Below are positions 7,910 through 16,630 of a DNA stretch of 62,114 bases, piece after piece. A program made the translations under genes and the position numbers. The notes under the pieces were generated by a model. The model made no database searches. It was not told the origin of the DNA and saw only the letters and a list, made by a program, of their open reading frames with translations. The DNA is from Mycobacterium paraense (lineage in GTDB: Bacteria; Actinomycetota; Actinomycetes; Mycobacteriales; Mycobacteriaceae): assembly GCF_002101815.1 (NCBI RefSeq), contig NZ_LQPM01000025.1:1-62114 (forward strand), written 5' to 3'. How positions within the stretch are numbered: position 1 is the stretch's first letter; each line of letters begins with the position of its first letter.

Positions 7910-9016
7910 TCAGTCGGGGCGGCGGTTCTTGACCAGCACCACCGAGGCGAGCGGGATCCGCATCGGCTCTGGCGCGCTTGACAGATGTTCCGCGACCGCG
8001 GCCTCCAATCGGTCGGAGAACTCGGTCGCCCGCGGGTCGGCGGCGGCGCCGTCCAGGCCGCAGACCAGGGCGGGAAACAGCGCGGCCCGGGCGAATGCCG
8101 CCCACTGCGCGCCGAAAGCGTTTGCGTCACCGTCAATTCGGTATCGGGCCCAGAATCGGTCCTCGGCGTCGAACATCTCGAGGTGCTCGATCGTGAGGCC
8201 TTCGAACCGGCCGCTCGGGGAGAACGGGGCGCGAAAGTCCCTCTCGCTGCGGCCCGATGTGGGAATGACCATGCGCCGAAGCTCGTCCTCGCTGAGCAGG
8301 CCGTCGCGCACCTGATCTTCCAGCGCCGCGACGATCGCGTCGAGCAGCGTCCTGAAGCCGGGCTTGTCGTCCTCGTCGACGCCCAGCGTCAGCACCACCA
8401 GCCGTCCCTCGGGGGCCAGCTCGCGCCCGCGGAACGCGACGAAGTCGTGCCAGTCGGTGGCGGCCTGGTGGGTGTAGGCGGCGCGGGCCGCGTCGTCGCT
8501 GCTGTAGGCGACGTGCACGTGATCGTGGAGCTCGTAGGGGATCCGGCTCACCCACTGGGTCGCCCACGACGTCCAGCCCAGGTTGACCGTCTTGGACGGC
8601 ACGATCTGGCCGTAGAAGGATCGGCCGATCGCCGACGCGAAACTCGTTGTGTCCGTGTGCAAGTAGCTGTCCGGGTCGTCGGCCAGGGTTTGGAACAGCG
8701 CGGTGAAGTCGTTGCCCGGAACGTCGGTGTGCGCCACCAGGATCGCGTGGTCCTGGCGGGTGCGCCGGCGCAGCACCGCGATGGCCGCCGACAGCGGCTT
8801 CAGCGAGTTGTGCCCGTTGGCCGCGCCGTAGTCGGCGATGACGATCGGCTGCGGGGCCGCCGGGAGCGGCACCTGTTCCGCGGCCCGCTCGAACAATGCG
8901 ATGGCCTGCGCCAGGCCGGCGGCCTGCAGCCGCGACGACTGGGTGTAGTTCGCGCTGTCGGTCGGCTCGGGCCGGACCACGATGCTCGATTCGGGCAGAC
9001 GAGGTTCCGGCCGCAT
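7910..9016 (-). CDS. SAM-dependent carboxyl methyltransferase (SABATH family)
   Basis: 368 residues. The SAM-binding segment IVIADYGAANGHNSLKP (Asp62 region) corresponds to the D-G-N-S pattern of SABATH carboxyl methyltransferases, followed by HTDVPGNDF, SFYGQIVPSKTVNLGWTSWATQWVS and FVAFRGRELAPEGRLVV, all typical of that family. SABATH enzymes make methyl esters of small or fatty acids. A mycobacterial member (M. marinum FAMT) is reported to methylate free fatty acids, so this is a candidate fatty-acid methyltransferase. It begins 13 bases after the SDR gene and is probably co-transcribed with it. Confidence 0.85.
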   Translation of the reverse strand: MRPEPRLPESSIVVRPEPTDSANYTQSSRLQAAGLAQAIALFERAAEQVPLPAAPQPIVIADYGAANGHNSLKPLSAAIAVLRRRTRQDHAILVAHTDVPGNDFTALFQTLADDPDSYLHTDTTSFASAIGRSFYGQIVPSKTVNLGWTSWATQWVSRIPYELHDHVHVAYSSDDAARAAYTHQAATDWHDFVAFRGRELAPEGRLVVLTLGVDEDDKPGFRTLLDAIVAALEDQVRDGLLSEDELRRMVIPTSGRSERDFRAPFSPSGRFEGLTIEHLEMFDAEDRFWARYRIDGDANAFGAQWAAFARAALFPALVCGLDGAAADPRATEFSDRLEAAVAEHLSSAPEPMRIPLASVVLVKNRRPD

Positions 9017-9029
9017 GCACCAACGATAG

Positions 9030-9986
9030 TCAGTCCGGCTGCGGGTAGCTCACCCCGGTGAGCTGCTCGGACAGCTCCCACAGCCGACGGCAGTCGTCCT
9101 CGTTGCGCGCCCGCTCGGGCACCCGGGCCAGCCGCACGCCGCCACCGGCCAGCTCCTGGAACCCGCGGGGCCCGTAGAACGCGCCGCCCTCGGCGTGCGG
9201 CGCGGCGGCCGCGTAGAGCGCGGGCAGGATGCCCTCGTCGATCTCCTGCCACAAAAAGGGCGTGAACCGCCACGACGCCTTGTAGAGGCGTTCCATCAGC
9301 GCCGGCTTCTCCCGGCCGTGCGAGGGCCCGGCGACCTGCAGGTTGGTCTTCGTCAGCCCGGGGTGCGCGGCGTTGGACGTGATGCCCCAGCCGGCCGCGC
9401 GGCTGCGCCGGTCCAGCTCCAGGGCGAACATCAACACCGCCAGCTTGGACTGGCCGTAGGCCGACATGGCGGCATAGGACTTCTCGAAGTCGGGGTCGTC
9501 GAAGTGGATCTTGCCGCTTTGGCGGGCCGCGAGGCTGCTCAGCGAGACGACGCGCGCTTTGCCGGCGGCGCGCAGCAGCGGCAGCACGTGCCCGGTCAGC
9601 GCGAAGTGGCCGAGATGGTTGCTGCCGAACTGCAATTCGAAACCGTCGGCGGTGGTGTCGCGTTCCGGCGGGGTCATGACGCCGGCGTTGTTGATCAGGA
9701 TGTCGATCGGGCGGCCCTCGGCGTTGAGTTGTTCGCCCAGCGCGGCGACGGACGCCAGCGACGACAGGTCGAGGGCCTTGATGGTCAGCTTCGCGTCGGG
9801 GACCGTCGCGCGGATTTCCTCGATCGCCGTTTCCCCTTTGGCGCGGTTGCGGATCGCCATGACGACGTCGGCTCCGGCGGCCGAGAGGCGGCGAGCGAGC
9901 CCGAACCCCAGGCCGCTGTTGGCCCCGGTGACGATTGCCAGCTTCCCGGACAGGTCGGGCACGGTGGCGACGAGATCGTTGGCCAT
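9030..9986 (-). CDS. Short-chain dehydrogenase/reductase (Rv2263-like)
   Basis: 318 residues from the ATG at 9986, with AAAGGAG upstream; the longer open frame is not coding-like. SDR motifs are complete: TGANSGLGFGLA for the cofactor, NNAGVM, catalytic Ser in SLSSLAA, and YGQSK as the YxxxK pair. The form with DLSSLASVAAL and the substrate loop AHPGLTKTNLQ places it in the retinol-dehydrogenase/WWOX-like branch, often annotated in mycobacteria as an oxidoreductase of Rv2263 type. It leads the SABATH methyltransferase, which suggests joint work on a fatty alcohol, aldehyde or acid. Confidence 0.88.
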   Translation of the reverse strand: MANDLVATVPDLSGKLAIVTGANSGLGFGLARRLSAAGADVVMAIRNRAKGETAIEEIRATVPDAKLTIKALDLSSLASVAALGEQLNAEGRPIDILINNAGVMTPPERDTTADGFELQFGSNHLGHFALTGHVLPLLRAAGKARVVSLSSLAARQSGKIHFDDPDFEKSYAAMSAYGQSKLAVLMFALELDRRSRAAGWGITSNAAHPGLTKTNLQVAGPSHGREKPALMERLYKASWRFTPFLWQEIDEGILPALYAAAAPHAEGGAFYGPRGFQELAGGGVRLARVPERARNEDDCRRLWELSEQLTGVSYPQPD

Positions 9987-10100
9987 GCGTAGCACTCCTT
10001 TCGTAGGCGCCCCGTCACAGTGTGCTCTTTGTGCCCGTTCGTCGACAGGGTTGGCGTGCGACCGGTGGCATCGCCCCGCCCGCGGTGACACACTGCCTGG

Positions 10101-10832
10101 ATGAACAGCAGGCGGCTCGCCAAGGTTTCGCTGGCCGCCGCCGTGGTGCTGATGATCGTGTCGGTGGGCGGCTTCATCGTCGCCCTGGTGCTCAACGCCT
10201 TCTTCCTGGACAAGTACAACGCCTACGGCGAGGTGCCGATCCCGGGAACGAGCAGCGTGTACCTGCCCGCCGGCGAGGTCACGGTCAGCCTGCACACCGT
10301 CGTCGTCGGCAGCCCCAACGGCGGCCTGCCGGTGCCGCCGCTGGGCGTCACGATCGCGCCGCCCGAGGGCGCGGCGCAGCCGGCGTTGAACGAAAGCATC
10401 GGCAGCACAACGACTGTCAACAACGACGCGCACGTGCGGGTGTGGGTGGCTCAGATTCCCGTCAGCGGCAACTACAACATCACCACCGACGGCCAGGTCA
10501 ACGGGTACATCAACCCGCGACTGGCCTTCGGCCACAAGAGTTCCTACGGCTTCTTGGTGTGGTTGTTCGTCGGGCTGTTCGTGGTGGGGCTGGTCGATTC
10601 GATCCTGTCCGGGCTGTGGCTGGGGCGCACCCGGCGCCGGGCCGTGGTGGCGGCCAACCCGTACTACCCGCCGCCCGTCGCGTCGCCGGCGGTGCCGGCC
10701 GGGCCGATGGAGCCCAGCGGCGAGGGGGTGCGCCTCGAGCGGCTCAAAACGCTGGCGGCGCTGCGGGATTCGGGGGCGCTGACCAACGAGGAGTTCGAGG
10801 CCGAGAAGCGCCGCATCCTCGAGGGGCACTGA
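10101..10832 (+). CDS. Membrane protein with C-terminal SHOCT domain
   Basis: 243 residues. One membrane span near residues 10-34 and a second near 149-173 bracket an extracellular domain of about 115 residues rich in Gly, Val and Pro. The C-terminal 30 residues, ERLKTLAALRDSGALTNEEF followed by EAEKRRIL, are a SHOCT motif, a short helical module often attached to membrane proteins for oligomerisation. The exact function is unknown. It is divergent from the SDR gene across a 114-base gap. Confidence 0.8.
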   Translation: MNSRRLAKVSLAAAVVLMIVSVGGFIVALVLNAFFLDKYNAYGEVPIPGTSSVYLPAGEVTVSLHTVVVGSPNGGLPVPPLGVTIAPPEGAAQPALNESIGSTTTVNNDAHVRVWVAQIPVSGNYNITTDGQVNGYINPRLAFGHKSSYGFLVWLFVGLFVVGLVDSILSGLWLGRTRRRAVVAANPYYPPPVASPAVPAGPMEPSGEGVRLERLKTLAALRDSGALTNEEFEAEKRRILEGH

Positions 10833-10974
10833 GGCGGCAGCGACGAAATCCCAACCGTCACATGCGTCTCCGGAACTGGAGACACTCGATGTGCCCGCCT
10901 CATAGCGACAACGCGGCGACGATGCCGCTATCGCTGCGTTTGTCGCTATGAGGTGGACAAAAGGTTGCCGCCTC
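10831..10974. repeat. Nested inverted-repeat element
   Basis: Directly after the SHOCT gene stop there are three inverted repeats: outer arms GAGGCGGCA (10831-10839) and TGCCGCCTC (10966-10974); a small hairpin GTCTCC/GGAGAC (10866-10883); and a perfect 14-base pair CCTCATAGCGACAA (10898-10911) with TTGTCGCTATGAGG (10940-10953). The unit could be a terminator, a regulatory RNA, or a small MITE-like element. No long U-tract follows. The rest of the gap up to the PE gene shows no gene. Confidence 0.7.
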
Positions 10975-11092
10975 GTGCGCGGTGACTGCTGTGACAGATA
11001 TGACCACCACGGGCCAGCCGTCGCCTAAAGCCCTAGGCTGTCGGTCCCGACCGCGTTACGCTCTGGGTGGCACCGGGGTTGGGAGCTGACTC

Positions 11093-12199
11093 ATGTCGCA
11101 CGTGACGACGACACCGCACCTGCTGGCGGCCGCGGCCGGAGATTTGGCCTCGGTCGGCTGGACGATCCACGCGGCCAACGCGAACGCGGCGGCCGGGACC
11201 GCCGGATTGCACGCCCCGGGCGGTGACGCGGTGTCGGCGTTCGTGGCGGCGCTGTTCGCCGCGCACGCCCAGGCCTATCAGGCCGCGGGCAGCCAGGCGA
11301 CCAACTTCCACAACCAGTTTGTGCAGGCCCTGCGCGAAAGCGCGGGGACCTACGCCAACGCCGAGGCCGCCAACGCGTCGCCCCTGGACAAGGTGGCGGG
11401 CATGGTCCACGCGTCCGCCGGGCACCTGAACGGCAACGGCGCGGCCGCCGCCCAGCACGGCGGCGTGGCCGCGCCGGTGGCCAGCAGCGGCGGCGCCGGC
11501 GGACCCGGTGCCGGCAACCCGGCGGGCGGCGGGCCCGGCCCCTCCGGCGCGGACGCCCACCCGGTCGCGACCGGTGGCCCGCAAGGCGCCAACGGAGTCT
11601 CCACCGGTGATGGCGGCGCGCCCGCCGGTGGGACCAGCGGGGGCGTCGTCGCGGACCCGGGCGGTGGTGCTGCCGCGGCGGTCCCGGCCGCTTGGGGTCC
11701 GGTGGCGCCGCCGGCTCCCGGCGGCCCGGCGATGCCGAACCTTGCCGCGCCGCCGCCCGCGCCCCCCGCCATCGCGGGTGGCTACCCGGCCGCGGCGGGG
11801 CTCGCCGGGCCGGGCGCAGCCTTCCTCACCGGTGACTCCGCCGCCCTCGGCGGCCTGCCCGAGCCGGCGGCGCCGGTGGCCTCCGCCGCGGCGGCGTCCC
11901 CGCCGGCCGTGCCGCCGATACCGACGGCGCCCAAGGGGCAGCCGCTGCACGAGAGCAACCCGGGGCACCCGGGCGACGCGGCGCCGCCGGCCGACGCCGA
12001 TCACGACAAGGCGGCCATGCCTCTTCCGCTGCTCAGGCTTCGCCTACCAAGCCTGCGGGGCTTCTTCCGCGGTACGCGGTCGGGGCTTCGGGACAAAGAG
12101 GAATGGCGCGAGGAGCTGCGCGAGGCGGCCCGGACCAAGCCGTGGGGACACGAGGAACTCCTGGGCGCGCTGGGCCTTCGGCCGCCCGGGAACGCATAG
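11093..12199 (+). CDS. PE family protein with Gly/Ala/Pro-rich C-terminal region
   Basis: 368 residues. Residues 1-100 align well with the PE domain: helical repeats with VSAFVAALFAAHAQAYQAA and FHNQFVQALRESAGTYANAEAANASP, including Tyr87-x3-Glu91, the YxxxD/E type VII secretion signal. Oddly, the Pro-Glu that names the family is Pro8-His9 here. The following 200 residues are low-complexity Gly, Ala and Pro without PGRS repeats. The last 60 are charged (DKEEWREELREAART). No PPE or Esx gene lies next to it, so it is an orphan PE; ESX-5 export is likely from family knowledge. Confidence 0.85.
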   Translation: MSHVTTTPHLLAAAAGDLASVGWTIHAANANAAAGTAGLHAPGGDAVSAFVAALFAAHAQAYQAAGSQATNFHNQFVQALRESAGTYANAEAANASPLDKVAGMVHASAGHLNGNGAAAAQHGGVAAPVASSGGAGGPGAGNPAGGGPGPSGADAHPVATGGPQGANGVSTGDGGAPAGGTSGGVVADPGGGAAAAVPAAWGPVAPPAPGGPAMPNLAAPPPAPPAIAGGYPAAAGLAGPGAAFLTGDSAALGGLPEPAAPVASAAAASPPAVPPIPTAPKGQPLHESNPGHPGDAAPPADADHDKAAMPLPLLRLRLPSLRGFFRGTRSGLRDKEEWREELREAARTKPWGHEELLGALGLRPPGNA

Positions 12200-12219
12200 C
12201 CGTTCGCCGGCAACGCCTT

Positions 12220-12843
12220 TCAGTGGCCGCGCGCCACCCACTCCTCGTAGTGGACGATCTCGTCGCCGATCGTGGTGCTGTCGCCGTGGCCGGTGTGTAC
12301 GACGGTCTCGCCGGGCAGCGTGCCCAGCCGCTCGGAGATGGACTGCAGGATCGTCGGGAAGTCGGAGTAGGAGCGGCCCGTCGCGCCGGGGCCGCCGGCG
12401 AACAGGGTGTCGCCGCTGAACACCACGCCCAGGTCATGCACGTACCAGCACACCGAGCCGGGGGAATGGCCCGGGGTGTGCAGCGCGGTCAGCTCGGTGC
12501 CGCCGACGGTCAGCCTCTCGCCGTCGGATATGCCGCGAAAATCTCTGTCCGGGTGCGTCATTCGCCACAGCACGTCGTCGGCCGGATGCAGTAGCACCGG
12601 CGCGTCGAGCGTCTCGCCGAGCTCGGGAGCGACGGTGACGTGGTCGTTGTGCCCGTGCGTGCACACCACCGCCACCACGTGGCGGCCTGCCACGGCCTCG
12701 ACGATCGGCGCCGCGTCATGGGCGGCGTCGAAGACCACGACGTTCGAATTGTCGCCGATGAGCCAGATGTTGTTGTCGACTTCCCAACTGCCGCCGTCCA
12801 ATTCGAAGGTGCCGTGCGTGACCACCCGATCGATCGTCACCAT
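12220..12843 (-). CDS. Metallo-beta-lactamase fold hydrolase (Rv2260-like)
   Basis: 207 residues. The metal motif THGHNDH (His63, His65, Asp67, His68) and the later HTPGHSPGS are complete, as in glyoxalase II-type hydrolases. Its start overlaps the stop of mscR by one base (TAATG), so the two are coupled. A glyoxalase II-like partner beside a mycothiol-dependent formaldehyde dehydrogenase suggests that it hydrolyses the S-formyl or S-acyl mycothiol product; this is inference from context. Confidence 0.88.
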   Translation of the reverse strand: MVTIDRVVTHGTFELDGGSWEVDNNIWLIGDNSNVVVFDAAHDAAPIVEAVAGRHVVAVVCTHGHNDHVTVAPELGETLDAPVLLHPADDVLWRMTHPDRDFRGISDGERLTVGGTELTALHTPGHSPGSVCWYVHDLGVVFSGDTLFAGGPGATGRSYSDFPTILQSISERLGTLPGETVVHTGHGDSTTIGDEIVHYEEWVARGH

Positions 12844-13928
12844 TACAGGAGCACCACCGAACGCAGCACCTTGCCGCCGTGCATCTTATGGAAGGCCTCC
12901 TCTACGCCGTCGAGCCCGATGCGTTCGGACACGAACTTGTCCAGCGGCAGCCGGCCCTGCAGGTACAGGTCGATCAGGGTGGGGAAGTCGCGCTCGGGCA
13001 GGCAGTCGCCGTACCACGACGACTTCAGCGACCCGCCATGGCTGAAGAAGTCCAGCAGCGGCATCTCCAGCTGCATGTCGGGCGTCGGAACCCCAACCAG
13101 CACAACGGTTCCGGCGAGGTCGCGGGCGTAGAACGCCTGCTTCCACGTTTCGGGCCGGCCCACCGCGTCGATCGCCACGTTGACCCCGAAGCCCTCGGTG
13201 AGGTCCTGGATGGTCTTGACGACGTCGAATTCGCGGGCATTGATCGTGTGCGTGGCGCCGAACTTGCGGGCCCAGTCCAGCTTGGTGTTGTCGGTGTCGA
13301 CGGCGATGATCTGCCGGGCCCCGACCAGGGCGGCGCCCGCGATCGCGGCGTCCCCCACGCCGCCGCAGCCGATCACGGCGACGGTGTCGTCGCGGGTGAC
13401 GGCCCCGGTGTTGATCGCGGCGCCCAGCCCCGCCATCACGCCGCAGCCCAGCAGGCCGGCGACCGCCGGGTCGGCCTGGCGATCGACCTTGGTGCATTGC
13501 CCGGAGTGCACCAGCGTCTTGTCGGCGAACGCCCCGATGCCCAGCGCCGGTGTCAGCTCGGTGCCGTCGGTCAGCGTCATCTTCTGCTCGGCGTTGAAGC
13601 TGCTGAAGCAGTACTGCGGCCGCCCGCGCTTGCAGGCCCGGCACTGCCCGCACACCGCGCGCCAGTTCAGGATCACGAAGTCGCCCGGCTCGACGTTGGT
13701 CACGCCCGGCCCGACCGCCTCGACGGTGCCGGCCGCCTCGTGGCCGAGCAGGAACGGGTACTCGTCGTTGATGCCGCCCTCGCGGTAGGTCAGGTCGGTG
13801 TGACACACCCCGCAGGCGATGATGTCGACCACCGCCTCGCCGGGCCCGGGGTCCGGGACGACGATGTCCACCAGCTCGACGGGTTCGCCCTTCTTGCGTG
13901 AAATCACTCCGCGCACTGTCTGACTCAT
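12843..13928 (-). CDS. mscR: Mycothiol-dependent formaldehyde dehydrogenase / S-nitrosomycothiol reductase
   Basis: 361 residues from the ATG at 13928. It is a zinc-dependent class III alcohol dehydrogenase: catalytic zinc ligands in CGVCHTDL (Cys39) and GHEAAG (His63), the structural zinc site CGQCRACKRGRPQYC (Cys93, 96, 99, 107), and the NAD motif GCGGVGDAAIAGA. The sequence fits Rv2259 (MscR), which oxidises the formaldehyde-mycothiol adduct and reduces S-nitrosomycothiol. It is coupled to the MBL-fold hydrolase downstream and divergent from a methyltransferase gene. Confidence 0.93.
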   Translation of the reverse strand: MSQTVRGVISRKKGEPVELVDIVVPDPGPGEAVVDIIACGVCHTDLTYREGGINDEYPFLLGHEAAGTVEAVGPGVTNVEPGDFVILNWRAVCGQCRACKRGRPQYCFSSFNAEQKMTLTDGTELTPALGIGAFADKTLVHSGQCTKVDRQADPAVAGLLGCGVMAGLGAAINTGAVTRDDTVAVIGCGGVGDAAIAGAALVGARQIIAVDTDNTKLDWARKFGATHTINAREFDVVKTIQDLTEGFGVNVAIDAVGRPETWKQAFYARDLAGTVVLVGVPTPDMQLEMPLLDFFSHGGSLKSSWYGDCLPERDFPTLIDLYLQGRLPLDKFVSERIGLDGVEEAFHKMHGGKVLRSVVLL

Positions 13929-13971
13929 GCGCTCCAACCTACGGTGTAGCCGGCCCGTGATGGCATCGAGC

Positions 13972-14018
13972 CTGCGCTCAGATCGCCCAACATGGCGAAA
14001 AGCACGCGCTGAGCGCAG
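13972..14018. promoter_or_regulatory. Perfect 10-base inverted repeat in the mscR/methyltransferase divergent promoter
   Basis: CTGCGCTCAG at 13972-13981 is mirrored by CTGAGCGCAG at 14009-14018 with a 27-base spacer. The right arm lies in the smaller palindrome GCGCTGAGCGC. The pair sits between two divergent genes, as expected for a shared operator. No regulator gene is adjacent, so the binding protein is unknown. Confidence 0.5.
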
Positions 14019-14056
14019 TCTCGGCGTGCAGCGAGGCGGTGTAGCGTCTGCAGAGC

Positions 14057-15127
14057 GTGACGGCACCTGACACCACCTCGGAAACCACCGAAGATTTCGC
14101 CGGTCGCATGATCGCGGCCATCGACGGCGCGAGCCTCACGCTCCTGCTGAGCATCGGGCATCAGACCGGCCTGCTTGACACGATGGCCGGGCTGCCGCCC
14201 GCCACCAGCGCGCAGATCGCCGAGGCCGCCGGCCTCAACGAACGCTACGTGCGAGAGTGGCTGGCCGGCATGACCACCGGGCACGTCATCGAGTACGACG
14301 CCGTCGCCGGCACCTACTCGTTGCCCGCGCACCGCGCCGGCGTGCTCACCCGCGCCGCCGGACCGGACAACCTGGCTCTGGTGGCGCTGTTCCTCCCGCA
14401 CCTCGGCGAGGTCGAGCAGAAAATCGTCGGCTGCTTCCGGGAGGGCGGCGGGCTGCCGTATAGCGAATTCCCGCGATTCCACGCGCTGATGGCCGAGCAG
14501 AGCGCCGCGGTGTTCGACATCGCGCTCATCGACGTCGTGCTGCCGTTGGTCGACGAACTGCCCGACCGGCTGCGCGCGGGGGCCGACGTCGCCGACTTCG
14601 GTTGCGGCAGCGGCCATGCGATCAACGTGATGGCCCAAGCCTTCCCGGCGAGCCGGTTCACCGGCATCGACTTCTCCGACGAGGCCATCGCGTCCGGCGT
14701 CGCCGAGGCGGCACGCCTCGGCCTGACGAACGCCACCTTCGAGAGCCACAACCTGGCGCAGCTCGACAAGCGCGAGGCCTACGACGTCATCACCGTGTTC
14801 GACGCCATCCACGATCAGGCGCAGCCGGCGCGGGTGCTGGAGAACATCTACAACGCGCTGCGGCCGGGCGGGGTCTTCCTGATGGCCGACATCAAGGCGT
14901 CGAGCCGGCTGGAAGAAAACGTCGGGATCCCGATGAGCACCTACCTCTACACCGTCTCGCTGATGCACTGCATGACGGTGTCGCTGGCGCTGGACGGCGC
15001 CGGGCTGGGCACCGCGTGGGGCACGCAGCTGGCCACCTCGATGCTGGGTGACGCCGGGTTCGGCGACGTCCGGGTGACCGAGGTGGAGGGGGACCCGATC
15101 AACAACTACTACATCGCCCGGAAGTGA
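14057..15127 (+). CDS. Class I SAM-dependent methyltransferase (Rv2258c-like)
   Basis: 356 residues, GTG start. The N-terminal 100 residues form a winged-helix-like region (AEAAGLNERYVREWLAGM) typical of this family. The SAM domain follows with VADFGCGSGHAINVMAQAFP near residues 178-197, then TGIDFSDEAI and VITVFDAIHDQAQP. The length and content fit the Rv2258c group, a putative methyltransferase without an assigned substrate. Its stop overlaps the start of the serine hydrolase gene by one base (TGATG). Confidence 0.87.
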   Translation: MTAPDTTSETTEDFAGRMIAAIDGASLTLLLSIGHQTGLLDTMAGLPPATSAQIAEAAGLNERYVREWLAGMTTGHVIEYDAVAGTYSLPAHRAGVLTRAAGPDNLALVALFLPHLGEVEQKIVGCFREGGGLPYSEFPRFHALMAEQSAAVFDIALIDVVLPLVDELPDRLRAGADVADFGCGSGHAINVMAQAFPASRFTGIDFSDEAIASGVAEAARLGLTNATFESHNLAQLDKREAYDVITVFDAIHDQAQPARVLENIYNALRPGGVFLMADIKASSRLEENVGIPMSTYLYTVSLMHCMTVSLALDGAGLGTAWGTQLATSMLGDAGFGDVRVTEVEGDPINNYYIARK

Positions 15128-15948
15128 TGCCCGCTCTCAACGGGCTGGAGGCCATCGCCGACTGGCCGGTGACGGCCGCCGCGGCCGCGGTCGTCGGGCC
15201 CGACGGGGTGCTGGCGAGCCACGGCGACACCGAGCGGGTCTTCGAGCTGGCGTCGGTCACCAAGCCGCTGGTGGCCCGGGCCGCGCACGTCGCCATCGAG
15301 GAGGGCGTCGTCGAGCTGGACACCCCGGCCGGCCCGCCCGGCTCCACGATCCGCCACCTGCTGGCGCACGCGTCGGGCCTGGCGATGCACGACGATCGCG
15401 TGCTGGCCAAGCCCGGCACCCGGCGGATGTATTCAAACTATGGGTTCGGCGTGCTGGCCCGCGCCATCGAGGCGGAGTCGGGGATCGAGTTCGGCCGCTA
15501 CCTCGCCGAGGCGGTCTGCGAGCCGCTGGGCCTGGCGGCCACCCGGCTGAACGGCGGCGCCGAGGCCGCCGGGTTCGGCGCGACGTCGACGGTCGCGGAT
15601 CTGGCGTCGTTCGCCCGCGAGCTGCTGCGGCCGGCGACGGTGTCCGCGCAGCTGCACGCGCAGGCCACCAGCGTGCAATTTCCCGGCCTGGACGGGGTGC
15701 TGCCCGGCTACGGCGTGCAGCGGCCCAACGATTGGGGCCTGGGTTTCGAGATCAGGAACGGCAAGTCGCCGCACTGGACCGGCGCGCGCAACTCGGCGCG
15801 CACGTACGGCCATTTCGGTCAGGCGGGCGGGTTCGTCTGGGTGGACCCGGAGGTTGACCGGGCGCTCGTGGTCCTCACCAACCGCAACTTCGGAGAGTGG
15901 GCTTTGGCGCCCTGGCCTGCGCTTTCCGACCGGGTGCTGGCCGAGTGA
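15127..15948 (+). CDS. Beta-lactamase/PBP-like serine hydrolase (Rv2257c-like)
   Basis: 273 residues from the ATG at 15127; a GTG at 15124 is also in frame. The class C beta-lactamase fold motifs are present: Ser43-x-x-Lys46 in ELASVTKPLV, Tyr102-Ser-Asn104, and a late HFGQAGG. No signal peptide is seen, so it probably acts in the cytoplasm as an esterase or peptidase rather than as a beta-lactamase. It is coupled to the methyltransferase by TGATG, as in the Rv2258c-Rv2257c pair. Confidence 0.87.
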   Translation: MPALNGLEAIADWPVTAAAAAVVGPDGVLASHGDTERVFELASVTKPLVARAAHVAIEEGVVELDTPAGPPGSTIRHLLAHASGLAMHDDRVLAKPGTRRMYSNYGFGVLARAIEAESGIEFGRYLAEAVCEPLGLAATRLNGGAEAAGFGATSTVADLASFARELLRPATVSAQLHAQATSVQFPGLDGVLPGYGVQRPNDWGLGFEIRNGKSPHWTGARNSARTYGHFGQAGGFVWVDPEVDRALVVLTNRNFGEWALAPWPALSDRVLAE

Positions 15949-16094
15949 TATTCAGCCACTCCGCACACTAGCGCAACAGGGGTATCACAGGGCACAATAG
16001 ACACGCAGGACACAAAAATTTACATGCATTCCGCTTCGAGCGGTCCACCAGGTCGTTGGGGAAGACGTCCCTCGTGGAACCGAAGGAGCAGGAG

Positions 16095-16607
16095 ATGCGT
16101 GCGTCGAACCAATTTGCCGACGTGACGACGGGTGTGGTGTACGTCCACGCCTCGCCCGCGGCGGTGTGCCCGCATGTCGAGTGGGCGTTGTCATCGACCC
16201 TGCAGTCCAAGGCCAACCTGGTCTGGACACCGCAGCCGGCGATGCCCGGGCAGCTGCGCGCTGTCACCAACTGGGTGGGGCCGGTGGGCACGGGCGCCCG
16301 GCTGGCCAACGCGCTGCGCTCCTGGTCGGTGCTGCGCTTCGAGGTCACCGAGGATCCCAGCCCCGGCGTCGACGGCCAGCGGTTCAGCCACACCCCGCAG
16401 CTGGGGCTGTGGAGCGGGTCGATGAGCGCCAACGGCGACGTCATGGTCGGCGAGATGCGACTGCGCTCGATGATGGCCCAGGGCGCCGACTATCTGGCCG
16501 CCGAGCTGGATTCGGTGCTGGGCACGGCGTGGGACGAGGCGCTCGAGGTGTATCGCGACGGTGGCGACGCCGGCGAGGTGACCTGGCTCAGCCGGGGCGT
16601 CGGCTAG
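16095..16607 (+). CDS. DUF3145 family protein (Rv2256c-like)
   Basis: 170 residues from the ATG at 16095, chosen for AAGGAG at 16083-16088; a longer frame starts at 16056. The segments GVVYVHASPAAVCPHVEWAL and LRAVTNWVGPVGTGARLANAL match the actinobacterial DUF3145 family, represented in M. tuberculosis by Rv2256c. The function is unknown and no catalytic motif is evident. It is a single gene with a 146-base leader region and is convergent with the MarR gene. Confidence 0.85.
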   Translation: MRASNQFADVTTGVVYVHASPAAVCPHVEWALSSTLQSKANLVWTPQPAMPGQLRAVTNWVGPVGTGARLANALRSWSVLRFEVTEDPSPGVDGQRFSHTPQLGLWSGSMSANGDVMVGEMRLRSMMAQGADYLAAELDSVLGTAWDEALEVYRDGGDAGEVTWLSRGVG

Positions 16608-16630
16608 GTAGGCCGCGGGCACTTAAAGGG

